A DNA stretch of 64,000 nucleotides from Luteimonas aestuarii. GTDB lineage: Bacteria; Pseudomonadota; Gammaproteobacteria; Xanthomonadales; Xanthomonadaceae. The position numbers were made by a program, and so were the translations under genes. The notes beneath the pieces are model-generated. The model was given only the letters and a program-made list of their open reading frames with translations, did not search any database and was not told where the DNA came from. The stretch covers positions 1 to 64,000 of the forward strand of contig NZ_SMTF01000006.1 in NCBI RefSeq assembly GCF_004357985.1. Reading direction: 5' to 3'. Position 1 is the first letter of the stretch; each line of letters opens with the position of its first letter. Shown piece after piece: positions 42,060 to 50,213 of the stretch.

Positions 42060-45000
42060 GCGCGGCCGAACTGCACGAGGACGACTACTTGCGCCTGCCG
42101 CTCGACGGTGTGCAGCTGATCGAGGCCAGTGCCGGCACCGGCAAGACCTTCACCCTGGCCACGCTGTTCACCCGGCTGGTGGTGGAACGGCGCCTGCGCA
42201 TCGGCCAGATCCTCGCGGTCACCTTCACCGAAGCCGCCACGCAGGAGCTGCGTCGCCGCATCCGCGAGCGGCTTGCATTGGCGGCACGCCTCGTCGACAC
42301 CGTGGCCGATGACGGGGACGGCGACGACCACGAGGCCGCGCTCACCCGCGCCATCCTCGCGCGCGCGCTGCAGGCCGGCGAGGAAACCCCGGCGCAACTC
42401 ACGCGTCGCCTGCGCGTCGCCGCCGAAGAGATCGACCTCGCGTCCATCTTCACCATCCACGGCTTCTGCGCGCGCGTGCTGTCCGAGCACGCCATCGACA
42501 GCGGCCACGCGCTCGACACGCCCGGACTGCTGGCCAACCTGCAGCCGCTGCACGCCGAAGTGGCCGCCGACCTGTGGCGCACCCACGCCAACAACGCAGA
42601 CGCGCTGGACGCCCTCACCACGCTGTGGAACGGGCCAGACGCGTTGGCGAGCGACCTGCGCGTGCTGCTCGGCGACCTGCCGCTGCTGCCGGCGCCCGAG
42701 GAAGCGATGGCGGTTGACGATCCGCGCGACGGGTTCGCCGCGCAGGTCGCTCGCCTGTCGGCGGCCGTCGACGCGCATGCCGAGGATGCGCAGGCCGCCA
42801 TCGGGCATGCCTTCGACGCCAAGGTGTTCGACGGCCGCCGTGCGCGTCGTGCCAGCTTCGACAAGGCGTTTGATGAGTTGCGTGCCGGTGGCACCGTCGG
42901 ACATTGGCCGCGCACCGACAAGACGCACCTGCAAAAGCTGCTGCCCGCGCATCTGCAGGCCTACTGCAAGGAGGGCAGGCAGGACGATCTGCCGACATCG
43001 CCGCTGTTCGATGCATTGCAGGCATGGTGCGACGCCGACGATGCGATGGAACAGTGGCGCACCGCGCAACGCATCGCCCTGCTGCACCACATCCGCGCCG
43101 AAGCCAGATCGCGCGTTGCCCTGCTCAAGCGCCAGCGTCGCCTGAGTACCTATGACGACCTGATCGACGGCGTGGCCGACGCACTCGAAGGCCCGCGTCG
43201 CATGCCGCTGGTCGAGCAGTTGCGCCGGCAGTACCGGGTGGCCCTGGTCGACGAATTCCAGGACACCGACGCGCGGCAGTGGGCGATCTTCCACCGCGCG
43301 TTCGGCGATTCGGACGAGGTGCGCAATATCGGCGCCACACCGGCGCTGTTCGTCATCGGCGACCCCAAGCAGGCCATCTACGGGTTCCGCGGTGGCGACG
43401 TGCACACCTACCTGCAGGCGAAAGCGCAGGCGCGCGTCGCGCCACCGCTGCGCCACAACTTCCGCTCGCGCCCGGCGGTGCTGCGCGCCATCGATGCGCT
43501 GTACGCCAGCGCCGGCGACGCCGCCTTCCTCGAGCACGGCATCGCCTTCGAACAGGTCCTGCCCGGCGGCAAGCGCAGCGATGGCGACTACCTGCGCGAC
43601 GGCACGCCCGCGCCTGCGCTCACCCTGCGCCTGCTGGAAAGCGACGGCGGCAAGCCGCTCAACGCCGAACCCTCGCGCGAAGCGGCCACCGCCGCTTGCG
43701 TCGCCGACATCCACCGCGTGCTGTCCGATGCGCGCGCGGGCCGCGCGCTGATCGCCGGCAAGCCGGTGCAGGCCGGCGACATCGCGGTGCTGGTGCGCAC
43801 CCATCGCGAGGCCACGCGCGTGCAGCTGGCGCTGGCTGCCGCAGGCATTCCCGCCGTGGCCGCCGGCAAGGCCAGCCTCTACGCCACGCCCGAGGCGCAG
43901 GAGCTGCGCCTGCTGCTGCTCGCCCTGCTGCAACCGGCCGACGAAGGCCGCCTGCGCGCGGCGTTGGCCACGGTGCTGCTGGGCTTAGATGCCGCCGCCA
44001 TCGCCGCGCTCGACCAGCAAGGCGATGCCCTGCGCACGGCACAGGATGCATTGCTGCAGTGGCGCGAGCGCTGGCAGCGCGGCGGCCCGTTCGCGCTGCT
44101 GTCGGACCTGTGCGCGGCGCAGGCCGAACGCCTGCTGTCGTTGTTCGATGGCGAACGCCGCATCACCAATTACCTGCAGCTGGGCGAAGCCCTGCAGGAA
44201 GCCGCCACGCAGTCGCTGGGCCTGCATGGCCTGCTCGACTGGCTGCAGGCGCGCATGGTGCGCGCCGACGAGAACGACGAAACGCAGCTGCTGCGGCTGG
44301 AGTCGGATGCGCGCCGCGTGCAGATCGTCACCCTGCACAAGAGCAAGGGCCTGGAGTATCCGCTGGTGTACCTGCCGTTCGCCGGCATCGGTGGCAAGCC
44401 GCCCGCCACCGCGCGCCACCACGCCGTGCACGACGGCAGCGGTCGCACGCTGCACTGGAAGATCGCGAAGGACGCCGACTGGGTCGCGGCCGAACAGCGC
44501 GCCGCCATCGAACGCGCCGCCGAGGATGCGCGCCTGCTGTACGTCGGCCTGACCCGCGCCGAACACGCGCTGTGGATCGCCGCCGGTGCGCTGAAGGACT
44601 TCGGCACCACGCGCCTCGCGCCGCTGTTGGCTGACCTGCCCGCGCTGCGCGCCGGCGACGACGTGCGCATTGTCGAAGGCCCGGCGGAAGGCCCGCCTGC
44701 GCGGCTGCCGCCAGAACGCGATGCCGCCATGCCCGACGCACGCATCGCCACGCGCCACATCGCGCCGGACTGGTGGGTGTACAGCTTCACCCAGCTGGCG
44801 CGCGCCGACGGTCTGCACGCCACCGCGGCCGTGGAGACCGAAGACAGCGGTGCGGCCTCCGACGAACCGGCGCAGCCGCTGGACGACGTGCCGGAAACCA
44901 CTACCGATGCCGCGACCGATGCCGCCGCCGACGCCCCATCGGATGTCCACGACCCGCGCTTTTCCGGCAGCCGCTTCGGCAACGTGTTGCACGCTGCGCT

Positions 45001-45703
45001 GGAAAACACTGCGTTCGCGGCCTGGGCGAATTGGCAGCCCGGCGACGACGCCCCCGCCGACGAAGGCGAGGTGCTGCTGCAGGCACTGCGCGAGGAAGGC
45101 TATGCCGAGGCCGATCTCGACGACGGCCTCGCCACACTCACCTCGCTGGTCGGCCGCACGCTCACCGTCCCCCTGCCCGAAGGCGGCGCCCTGCACGCCG
45201 TGCCCGAACACGAACGCCGCGCCGAGATCGAGTTCCACTTCGCCATGCAGCCCACCAGCGTGCCTGAGCTGCTCGAGCTGCTGCACGCGCACGGCGTGGT
45301 GCGCGAACGTCGCGGCTTCGGCCTGCGCCGTCGCCTCGAAGGCCTGATGACCGGCAAGATCGACCTCACCTACGGACAGGGCGGCCGCTGGTACGTGCTC
45401 GACTACAAATCCAACCGCCTGCCGCGCTACGACGCCCCCGCGCTCGCCGCCGCCATGGCGCACAGCGAGTACGACCTGCAGTCGCTGGTCTACACCGTGG
45501 CCCTGCATCGCTGGCTGGGTTTCCGCCTGGGCGACGATTACGACTACGCCCGCGACTTCGGCGGCATCCGCTATCTGTTCTGCCGAGGACTGGACGCGCA
45601 GGATGCGGCGTCGCCCGGCGTGTTCGCCCATACCTGGCCGCCGCAACTCGTCCACGCACTCGACGCGCTGTTCTCAGGGCACACGCAAGGGGCCGCGGCA
45701 TGA
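42056..45703 (+). CDS. recB: RecBCD beta subunit RecB
   Basis: RecB is the 3'-5' helicase and nuclease of exonuclease V. The 1215 residues have the UvrD-like motifs: Walker A IEASAGTGKTFTLATLF (about 22-38), motif Ia AVTFTEAATQELRRRIRERL, motif II VALVDEFQDTDARQWAIFHR and IGDPKQAIYGFRGGDVHTYL. Motif VI is YVGLTRAEHALWIAAG. The C-terminal nuclease has GKIDLTYGQ and YVLDYKSNRLPRYD, the active-site D and DYK. It overlaps recC by ATGA. The last bases also hold the start of a small ORF that bridges to recD. Confidence 0.96.
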   Translation: MSAAELHEDDYLRLPLDGVQLIEASAGTGKTFTLATLFTRLVVERRLRIGQILAVTFTEAATQELRRRIRERLALAARLVDTVADDGDGDDHEAALTRAILARALQAGEETPAQLTRRLRVAAEEIDLASIFTIHGFCARVLSEHAIDSGHALDTPGLLANLQPLHAEVAADLWRTHANNADALDALTTLWNGPDALASDLRVLLGDLPLLPAPEEAMAVDDPRDGFAAQVARLSAAVDAHAEDAQAAIGHAFDAKVFDGRRARRASFDKAFDELRAGGTVGHWPRTDKTHLQKLLPAHLQAYCKEGRQDDLPTSPLFDALQAWCDADDAMEQWRTAQRIALLHHIRAEARSRVALLKRQRRLSTYDDLIDGVADALEGPRRMPLVEQLRRQYRVALVDEFQDTDARQWAIFHRAFGDSDEVRNIGATPALFVIGDPKQAIYGFRGGDVHTYLQAKAQARVAPPLRHNFRSRPAVLRAIDALYASAGDAAFLEHGIAFEQVLPGGKRSDGDYLRDGTPAPALTLRLLESDGGKPLNAEPSREAATAACVADIHRVLSDARAGRALIAGKPVQAGDIAVLVRTHREATRVQLALAAAGIPAVAAGKASLYATPEAQELRLLLLALLQPADEGRLRAALATVLLGLDAAAIAALDQQGDALRTAQDALLQWRERWQRGGPFALLSDLCAAQAERLLSLFDGERRITNYLQLGEALQEAATQSLGLHGLLDWLQARMVRADENDETQLLRLESDARRVQIVTLHKSKGLEYPLVYLPFAGIGGKPPATARHHAVHDGSGRTLHWKIAKDADWVAAEQRAAIERAAEDARLLYVGLTRAEHALWIAAGALKDFGTTRLAPLLADLPALRAGDDVRIVEGPAEGPPARLPPERDAAMPDARIATRHIAPDWWVYSFTQLARADGLHATAAVETEDSGAASDEPAQPLDDVPETTTDAATDAAADAPSDVHDPRFSGSRFGNVLHAALENTAFAAWANWQPGDDAPADEGEVLLQALREEGYAEADLDDGLATLTSLVGRTLTVPLPEGGALHAVPEHERRAEIEFHFAMQPTSVPELLELLHAHGVVRERRGFGLRRRLEGLMTGKIDLTYGQGGRWYVLDYKSNRLPRYDAPALAAAMAHSEYDLQSLVYTVALHRWLGFRLGDDYDYARDFGGIRYLFCRGLDAQDAASPGVFAHTWPPQLVHALDALFSGHTQGAAA

Positions 45704-45804
45704 ACCTGCTCGACACCCTGTTCGCGCGCGCTGGAGAGCCCCTCTCTCCACGGGAGAGGGGTTGGGGTGAGGGGCACGCGCAGCCTGCGAGGGATTGGCC
45801 ATGA
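45700..45804 (+). CDS. Possible 34-aa leader ORF bridging recB and recD
   Basis: ATG at 45700 overlaps the recB stop (ATGA), and its TGA at 45802-45804 overlaps the recD ATG (45801, ATGA again). So the small frame would couple translation of recB to recD across a 97-bp gap. The first residues MNLLDTLFARAG resemble the beginning of RecD (MTRTLLDTLYRNG). The middle (PLSPRERGWGEG) is the translation of a palindromic repeat, CCCCTCTC (45739-45746) with GAGAGGGG (45754-45761). It may be the displaced old recD start. There is no evidence that it makes a functional peptide. Confidence 0.35.
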   Translation: MNLLDTLFARAGEPLSPRERGWGEGHAQPARDWP

Positions 45805-48092
45805 CGCGCACCCTCCTCGACACGCTGTACCGCAACGGCCACCTGCGCACGCTCGACCACGCGCTCGCGCAGAGCCTGCGCCGGCTGGATCCGGACACAC
45901 CCGACAGCGTGCTCGCCGCCGCCGCGCTGGCCTCGCTTGCCGTGTCGAAAGGCCATGCCGGCGTGAAGCCGTGCAACGCACGCGCACTGCTCGATAGCGA
46001 CGACGCCGACATCGCCTGGCCCCATGCCGACGGCTGGCGCACGACGCTCGCGGCGTCGCGCTGGGTATCGACGCCGGACGACCCCACCCGGCCTGCCGAC
46101 ACCGACGCGCCGCTCGTGCTCGAAGGCGACCTGCTCTACCTGCGCCGCTACCGCGAGTACGAACGCGCGCTGGCCAACGGCCTGCACCGCATCGCGTCGC
46201 ATGCCGTGCCGCAGACGAACATCGCCGCACTGGCCCCGTTGTTCGCGCAGCTGTTCCCGGCCACCCCCATCCCAACCCTTCCCCCGCAAGCGGGGGAAGG
46301 GCAGAAAGCCCCACCCGCTCCGCCCCTTCCCCAGCTCGCCCAGGAAGGACAAAAAGCCGCCCTTGCGCTTCCCCTTCCCCCGCTTGCGGGGGAAGGTCGG
46401 GATGGGGGCGCTCTACCCACGCAAGACCACCGCGCCCGCGCCGCCGCACCTGCTCTGCCCCTTCCTTCACACGCGGAGGAAGGACAGCAGCAAGCGCCTG
46501 CACAGACCCTTCTCCGGCACGCGGGAGAAGGTGCCCGCGGGGCGGAGGAGGGCAAGGCCGCCGATGACCACCAGGCCCACGCCGCCGCACTCGCGCTGCG
46601 CCACGCGCTGCTGCTGGTCACCGGCGGGCCGGGCACCGGCAAGACCACCACCGTCGCGCGCCTGCTGGTGCTGCTGGCGGCACAGGCACGCAACACCAAC
46701 GCGCCCGCGCCGCGCATCGCCCTCGCCGCACCCACCGGACGCGCCGCGGAACGCATGGCCGAAAGCGTGCGCAACGCGCTGCAGTCGCTCGCCGGCGGCG
46801 GCATCCACGCCCACCTGCTCGACACCCTGCCCACCAGCGGCAGCACCTTGCATCGCCTGCTCGGCACGCTTCCGGATACGCCACGCTTCCGCCACCACGC
46901 CGACAACCCGCTGCCGTTCGACGTGGTGGTGGTGGACGAAGCCTCGATGATCGACCTGCCGCTGATGGCCAAGCTGGTCGATGCCGTCGCCGACGGCGCA
47001 CGCCTCATCCTGCTGGGCGATCCGGACCAGTTGCCCTCGGTCGAAGCCGGCGACGTACTCGCCGCGATCCTGCAGGCCGCAGGCGATGGCAGCACGCTTA
47101 CGCCCGGCGATGCCGAGGCGCTGCAGCCGTTGCTTCGCACGGGACCCATTCCCGGTGGCGCCTCCATTCGCCCCCACGAAGATGACGGGAATGGCGGTGA
47201 TGGCGGTGGTGTGAGTGGAAGTGACCGTGGTGTTGAAGGTGACGCCACCGCGACACACACCTCTCCGGCAAGCGGGAGAGGTCGCGCCGCAGGCGCGGGT
47301 GAGGGACCGCCTTTCCCCGGCCGCCGCATCCACCTCGCCCGCGGCTACCGCCAGTCCGAATCCCTGCAGCTCGCACCGCTCGCCGCCGCCGTGCGCGAGG
47401 GCGACGCGCGCAACGCACTCGCATTGCTACGCAGCAACACGCTGTCCAACGTGCACTTCCACGAGGGCCTGGCCGATCCGCTGCAGGCGCATGGCGACCG
47501 CCTGCTCGCGCACTGGCGATCGCTGGCCCAGGCCGAGACCCCCGTCGAAGCCCTCGCACGCGCCAGCCGCCTGCGCGTACTCACCGCGGTGCGCGACGGC
47601 CCGCAGGGTGCGCGCAGTCTCAACGCCCGCATCGAAGCCCTGCTGTCCGAAGGCGGCGACGCCGCCGCGCCGCGTCGCGGCGCGCGCCACTTCCACGGCC
47701 AGCCGATCATCGTCACCGAGAACAGCTACCGCCATCGCCTGTTCAACGGCGACACCGGCATCCTCCATCGCGATGCCAATGGCACCTTGATGGCCTGGTT
47801 CCCCGGCGACGAGCCACGACAACCGCGCGCCTTCCATCCCGCCACGCTGCCCGCGCACGACAGCGCCTTCGCCATGACCGTGCACAAGGCGCAGGGCAGC
47901 GAGTTCGACAGCGTCTGGCTGCTGCTGCCCACGCGCGACAACCGCGTGCTCAGCCGCGAGCTGGTCTACACCGGCATCACCCGCGCACGCCGCGAACTGC
48001 ACCTGGCCGCGACAGGCGACGTGATCCGCGCGGCGCTGTCGCGCCACGCCAGCCGCTGGTCGGGGCTGGCGTGGCGGTTGTCGTCCGGATGA
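45801..48092 (+). CDS. recD: RecBCD alpha subunit RecD, with in-frame repeat insertions
   Basis: RecD is the 5'-3' helicase of exonuclease V. This protein has 763 residues against 608 in E. coli. The N-terminal domain is HLRTLDHALAQSLRRLDPD. The helicase motifs are Walker A LLVTGGPGTGKTTTVARLL (about 270-288), APTGRAAERMAESVRNAL, motif II VVVDEASMIDLPLMAKLV, LLGDPDQLPSVEAGDVLAAI and HLARGYRQSESLQL. The C-terminus has FAMTVHKAQGSEFDSVWLLL and ELVYTGITRARREL, all intact. The excess length is two low-complexity inserts (about residues 153-255 and 455-503) made of translated palindromic repeats such as LPPLAGEG. ATG 45801 fits; TTG 45795 is two codons earlier. Confidence 0.95.
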   Translation: MTRTLLDTLYRNGHLRTLDHALAQSLRRLDPDTPDSVLAAAALASLAVSKGHAGVKPCNARALLDSDDADIAWPHADGWRTTLAASRWVSTPDDPTRPADTDAPLVLEGDLLYLRRYREYERALANGLHRIASHAVPQTNIAALAPLFAQLFPATPIPTLPPQAGEGQKAPPAPPLPQLAQEGQKAALALPLPPLAGEGRDGGALPTQDHRARAAAPALPLPSHAEEGQQQAPAQTLLRHAGEGARGAEEGKAADDHQAHAAALALRHALLLVTGGPGTGKTTTVARLLVLLAAQARNTNAPAPRIALAAPTGRAAERMAESVRNALQSLAGGGIHAHLLDTLPTSGSTLHRLLGTLPDTPRFRHHADNPLPFDVVVVDEASMIDLPLMAKLVDAVADGARLILLGDPDQLPSVEAGDVLAAILQAAGDGSTLTPGDAEALQPLLRTGPIPGGASIRPHEDDGNGGDGGGVSGSDRGVEGDATATHTSPASGRGRAAGAGEGPPFPGRRIHLARGYRQSESLQLAPLAAAVREGDARNALALLRSNTLSNVHFHEGLADPLQAHGDRLLAHWRSLAQAETPVEALARASRLRVLTAVRDGPQGARSLNARIEALLSEGGDAAAPRRGARHFHGQPIIVTENSYRHRLFNGDTGILHRDANGTLMAWFPGDEPRQPRAFHPATLPAHDSAFAMTVHKAQGSEFDSVWLLLPTRDNRVLSRELVYTGITRARRELHLAATGDVIRAALSRHASRWSGLAWRLSSG
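46262..46545 (+). repeat. Array of five palindromic units inside recD
   Basis: Five units of the type CCCTTCCCCCGC-AA-GCGGGGGAAGGG lie here. The first (46276-46301) is a perfect 12-bp stem with a 2-nt loop. The third (46373-46396) is CCTTCCCCCGC-TT-GCGGGGGAAGG. Units near 46325, 46460 and 46508 are degenerate (for example CCCTTCTCCGGCACGCGGGAGAAGG). Spacing is about 50-90 bp and each keeps the recD frame open, giving repeated peptides such as LPPQAGEG, LPQLAQEG, LPPLAGEG, LPSHAEEG and LLRHAGEG. Confidence 0.85.
47205..47310 (+). repeat. Second low-complexity insert inside recD with one palindromic unit
   Basis: The unit CACCTCTCCGGCAAGCGGGAG (from about 47260) with AGGTCGCGCCGCAGGCGCGGG after it belongs to the same repeat class. 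It lies in the second insert of RecD (residues about 455-503, with a Gly/Asp-rich GDGGGVSGSDRGVEGD stretch before it). The frame stays open and the helicase motif HLARGYRQSESL follows directly. Confidence 0.75.
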
Positions 48093-48107
48093 TGGCGTCG
48101 CGCGCCG

Positions 48108-48938
48108 CTACATCGCGCCGGCGGCCACCGCGTCGGCCAGGCGCGGATACTTCGGCCTGAAGCCCAGGTCGTCGCGTATCCGTTGCGTGTCCACCACCAC
48201 ACCGAAGGCCGCCGCGCGCGAATCGTCGGAACCTTCGGGTGGTGGCGCGCCAACGGATGCAAACAGCGCCGTGAGATCGGGCGCTTCGTCGTCGGCGACG
48301 TTGTACAGCCGGTGGGCAGGTGCATTCGCCTCCGTCACGCGCCACACCGCCTGCGCGATGTCGGCATGGTGGCCGATCGACATGCGCAGGCCAGGCGGGA
48401 AGCCGCGCAGCATCGGCACCACCTCGGCGATGTGCGGGTCGCCGTCGCCGTAGACGAAGGGCAGGCGCAGGATGCGCACGTCCAGGCCCTCGGTGCCCAG
48501 CAGCATGCGCTCGGCCGCCAGCTTGCTCAGCGGATAGGCGTCGACCGGTGCGGAAGGATCGTCCTCCACCGCGGGCCGGCCGGGGGTCGGCCCGTAGCAC
48601 AGGCTGGTGCTGGTGAAGACGAAGCGCACCACGCCTGCGTCGCGCGCGGCCTCGGCGAGCCGGCGCGTGCCTTCATCGTTGACGGCGTGCGCCTGTTCCG
48701 GCGTCGCGCCGCGGAAAAACGCCGCGCAGTGCACCACCGCGTCGGCACCGCGCACTGCGGCGGCGAGCGTGTCGGGCTGCAGCAGGTCGCCGTGCGCCAG
48801 CACCACGCCTGCATGGGAAAGGGATTCGGCGCGCGCGGGCTCGCGCACCAGGGCGCGGACCGCATGGCCGCGCTGCATCAGTCGCGTGGCGAGCCGGCTG
48901 CCCACCTTTCCCGTTGCGCCGGTGATGAGGATGTCCAT
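48108..48938 (-). CDS. NAD-dependent epimerase/dehydratase family protein
   Basis: This 276-residue extended short-chain dehydrogenase has an N-terminal Rossmann motif MDILITGATGKVGSRLATRL (GxxGxxG). It then has GADAVVHCAAFFRGATPEQA and the catalytic region FVFTSTSLCYGPT, with Y-x-x-x-K as DAYPLSKLAAERMLL. The C-terminal domain has ILRLPFVYGDGDPHIAEVVP. The substrate is unknown; it may act on a nucleotide sugar or a small ketone. It is divergent from the AraC-type gene with a 94-bp spacer, so that regulator may control it. It converges on recD with 15 bp between. Confidence 0.85.
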   Translation of the reverse strand: MDILITGATGKVGSRLATRLMQRGHAVRALVREPARAESLSHAGVVLAHGDLLQPDTLAAAVRGADAVVHCAAFFRGATPEQAHAVNDEGTRRLAEAARDAGVVRFVFTSTSLCYGPTPGRPAVEDDPSAPVDAYPLSKLAAERMLLGTEGLDVRILRLPFVYGDGDPHIAEVVPMLRGFPPGLRMSIGHHADIAQAVWRVTEANAPAHRLYNVADDEAPDLTALFASVGAPPPEGSDDSRAAAFGVVVDTQRIRDDLGFRPKYPRLADAVAAGAM

Positions 48939-49032
48939 GGCGACAGGATGGCGTGCAATCGGCCGGGCGCATTGGAAAAACCGGACATGGCGTGCACTTG
49001 TTTCGCGCCCATGCCGTCGCCAGATTCGCGGC

Positions 49033-49884
49033 ATGCATGACGTCCAGACGCAGTACCTGCCGATCCGGCGCGATGCCGCGCGCCTGGTGTCCGCACTGCT
49101 GGTGGACGAAAGCCCGCAGCCGCTGGCGCGCATCGCCACGCCGTCGCCATGCGCGCAGCTGGTCGCGCGATTCGGCCCGACCGTGCCCGGTGGCGTCGAC
49201 GTCCACCTGCTTGGCCCGCAGCGACGGGTGCGGCGCAAACACGTCGGCGGGGGGCATCGTGCCATCCTGCTGCGGTTGCGCCCCGGCATGCAGCCTGCGA
49301 TCGCGGGCGTGGCGCCATCGGAGTCGATCGGCAGCGCGATCGCGATCGACGACCTGTGGGGCGCGAACGCGGCCAACCGGCTGCGCGCGCAGCTGGCGGC
49401 CGCGATGGACGCAAACGCGGCGGCGGCGCTGCTGCAGGCTGCGATTGTCGAACAGGCGTCCAGCGCACGGGGCGCGAGTCCCGCGACGCCGCGGCTTGCC
49501 TTCGCGCTGGCACGACTGCAGGCATCGGGCGTCGCCGACGTGGCGCGCGCGGTGGGCGTCAGCGAGCGCCAGTTGCGACGCGAGTTTCGAGACCTGCTTG
49601 GCCTGTCGCCGAAGGCGGTCGCACGGCTGGACCGCTTCGCACGCGCGGTGCGCGCGGGGCAATCCATCGCGTCGCCATCATGGGCCGCAGTCGCGGCCGA
49701 TGCGGGTTACTACGACCAGGCCCACATGATCGCCGACTTCAAGGCCATCGCCGGCGTCACGCCACGCGCGTTGCTGGCCGAACTGCGCGTAGCGACGCCG
49801 ATCGGCGGCAGCGGATTCAGCCGACCGCCGCCGGACGCGTCAGCCACGCTGCCAACACCAGCGCGCAGAACACCGCGGCGTTGA
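49033..49884 (+). CDS. AraC-family transcriptional regulator
   Basis: This 283-residue regulator has a C-terminal double helix-turn-helix (about 165-265): VADVARAVGVSERQLRREFR and LGLSPKAVARLDRFARAVRA, then AVAADAGYYDQAHMIADFKA and IAGVTPRALL. The N-terminal 150 residues form a sensing domain like those of DUF6597-type AraC regulators. ATG 49033 begins the domain. The 3' end overlaps the convergent membrane-protein gene by 68 bp. It is divergent from the epimerase gene, which is its most likely target. Confidence 0.9.
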   Translation: MHDVQTQYLPIRRDAARLVSALLVDESPQPLARIATPSPCAQLVARFGPTVPGGVDVHLLGPQRRVRRKHVGGGHRAILLRLRPGMQPAIAGVAPSESIGSAIAIDDLWGANAANRLRAQLAAAMDANAAAALLQAAIVEQASSARGASPATPRLAFALARLQASGVADVARAVGVSERQLRREFRDLLGLSPKAVARLDRFARAVRAGQSIASPSWAAVAADAGYYDQAHMIADFKAIAGVTPRALLAELRVATPIGGSGFSRPPPDASATLPTPARRTPRR

Positions 49885-50194
49885 TCCGCGGCGGCCAGTA
49901 GGGCGAGAACAGGCACGCGATCGCCAGCCAGCCGAGCCCTGCCAGCAGCGCCAGCGCCAGCGGCGGCGTCGTGGCCAGCAACGGCATCGCACGCGTCGCC
50001 ACGAACAGCGCCAGCAGGCCCACCACGACCTGGCCGAGCGCATAGGCGGAATGCAGGCCGTAGTACAGCAACGTGGCCTCCGCGCCTGGCGGATGCTTGC
50101 CGCGCAGGTGCTGCGAGACCACGTCGATCGCGAAGTGCAATGCGCCGGTGAGCGTGAGCCAGCCGAACGCGATGTAGATGAGCCACTTGTGCAT
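49817..50194 (-). CDS. Small multispan membrane protein of unknown function
   Basis: This 125-residue protein has four hydrophobic segments (about 5-25, 45-65, 70-95 and 103-120). It starts MHKWLIYIAFGWLTLTGALH and has the motif LRGKHPPGAEATLLYYGLHS in its first loop. I do not recognise a family. It lies 19 bp downstream of the third dehydrogenase gene on the same strand and could be the last gene of that operon. Its 3' end overlaps the AraC gene by 68 bp, which is unusual in this window, so start or stop could be misjudged for one of the two. Confidence 0.6.
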   Translation of the reverse strand: MHKWLIYIAFGWLTLTGALHFAIDVVSQHLRGKHPPGAEATLLYYGLHSAYALGQVVVGLLALFVATRAMPLLATTPPLALALLAGLGWLAIACLFSPYWPPRINAAVFCALVLAAWLTRPAAVG

Positions 50195-50213
50195 GCCGCG
50201 CCTCCGTCGTGTG

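Noticed and set aside
46262-46560. CRISPR-like array in recD
   Set aside because: The repeats are palindromic, unequal in sequence and spacing, and are translated in frame; there are no unique spacers of constant length and no cas genes.
45801-48092. recD as a frameshifted or decayed gene
   Set aside because: The frame is open over the full length and all helicase motifs are intact; the length excess is explained by the repeats.
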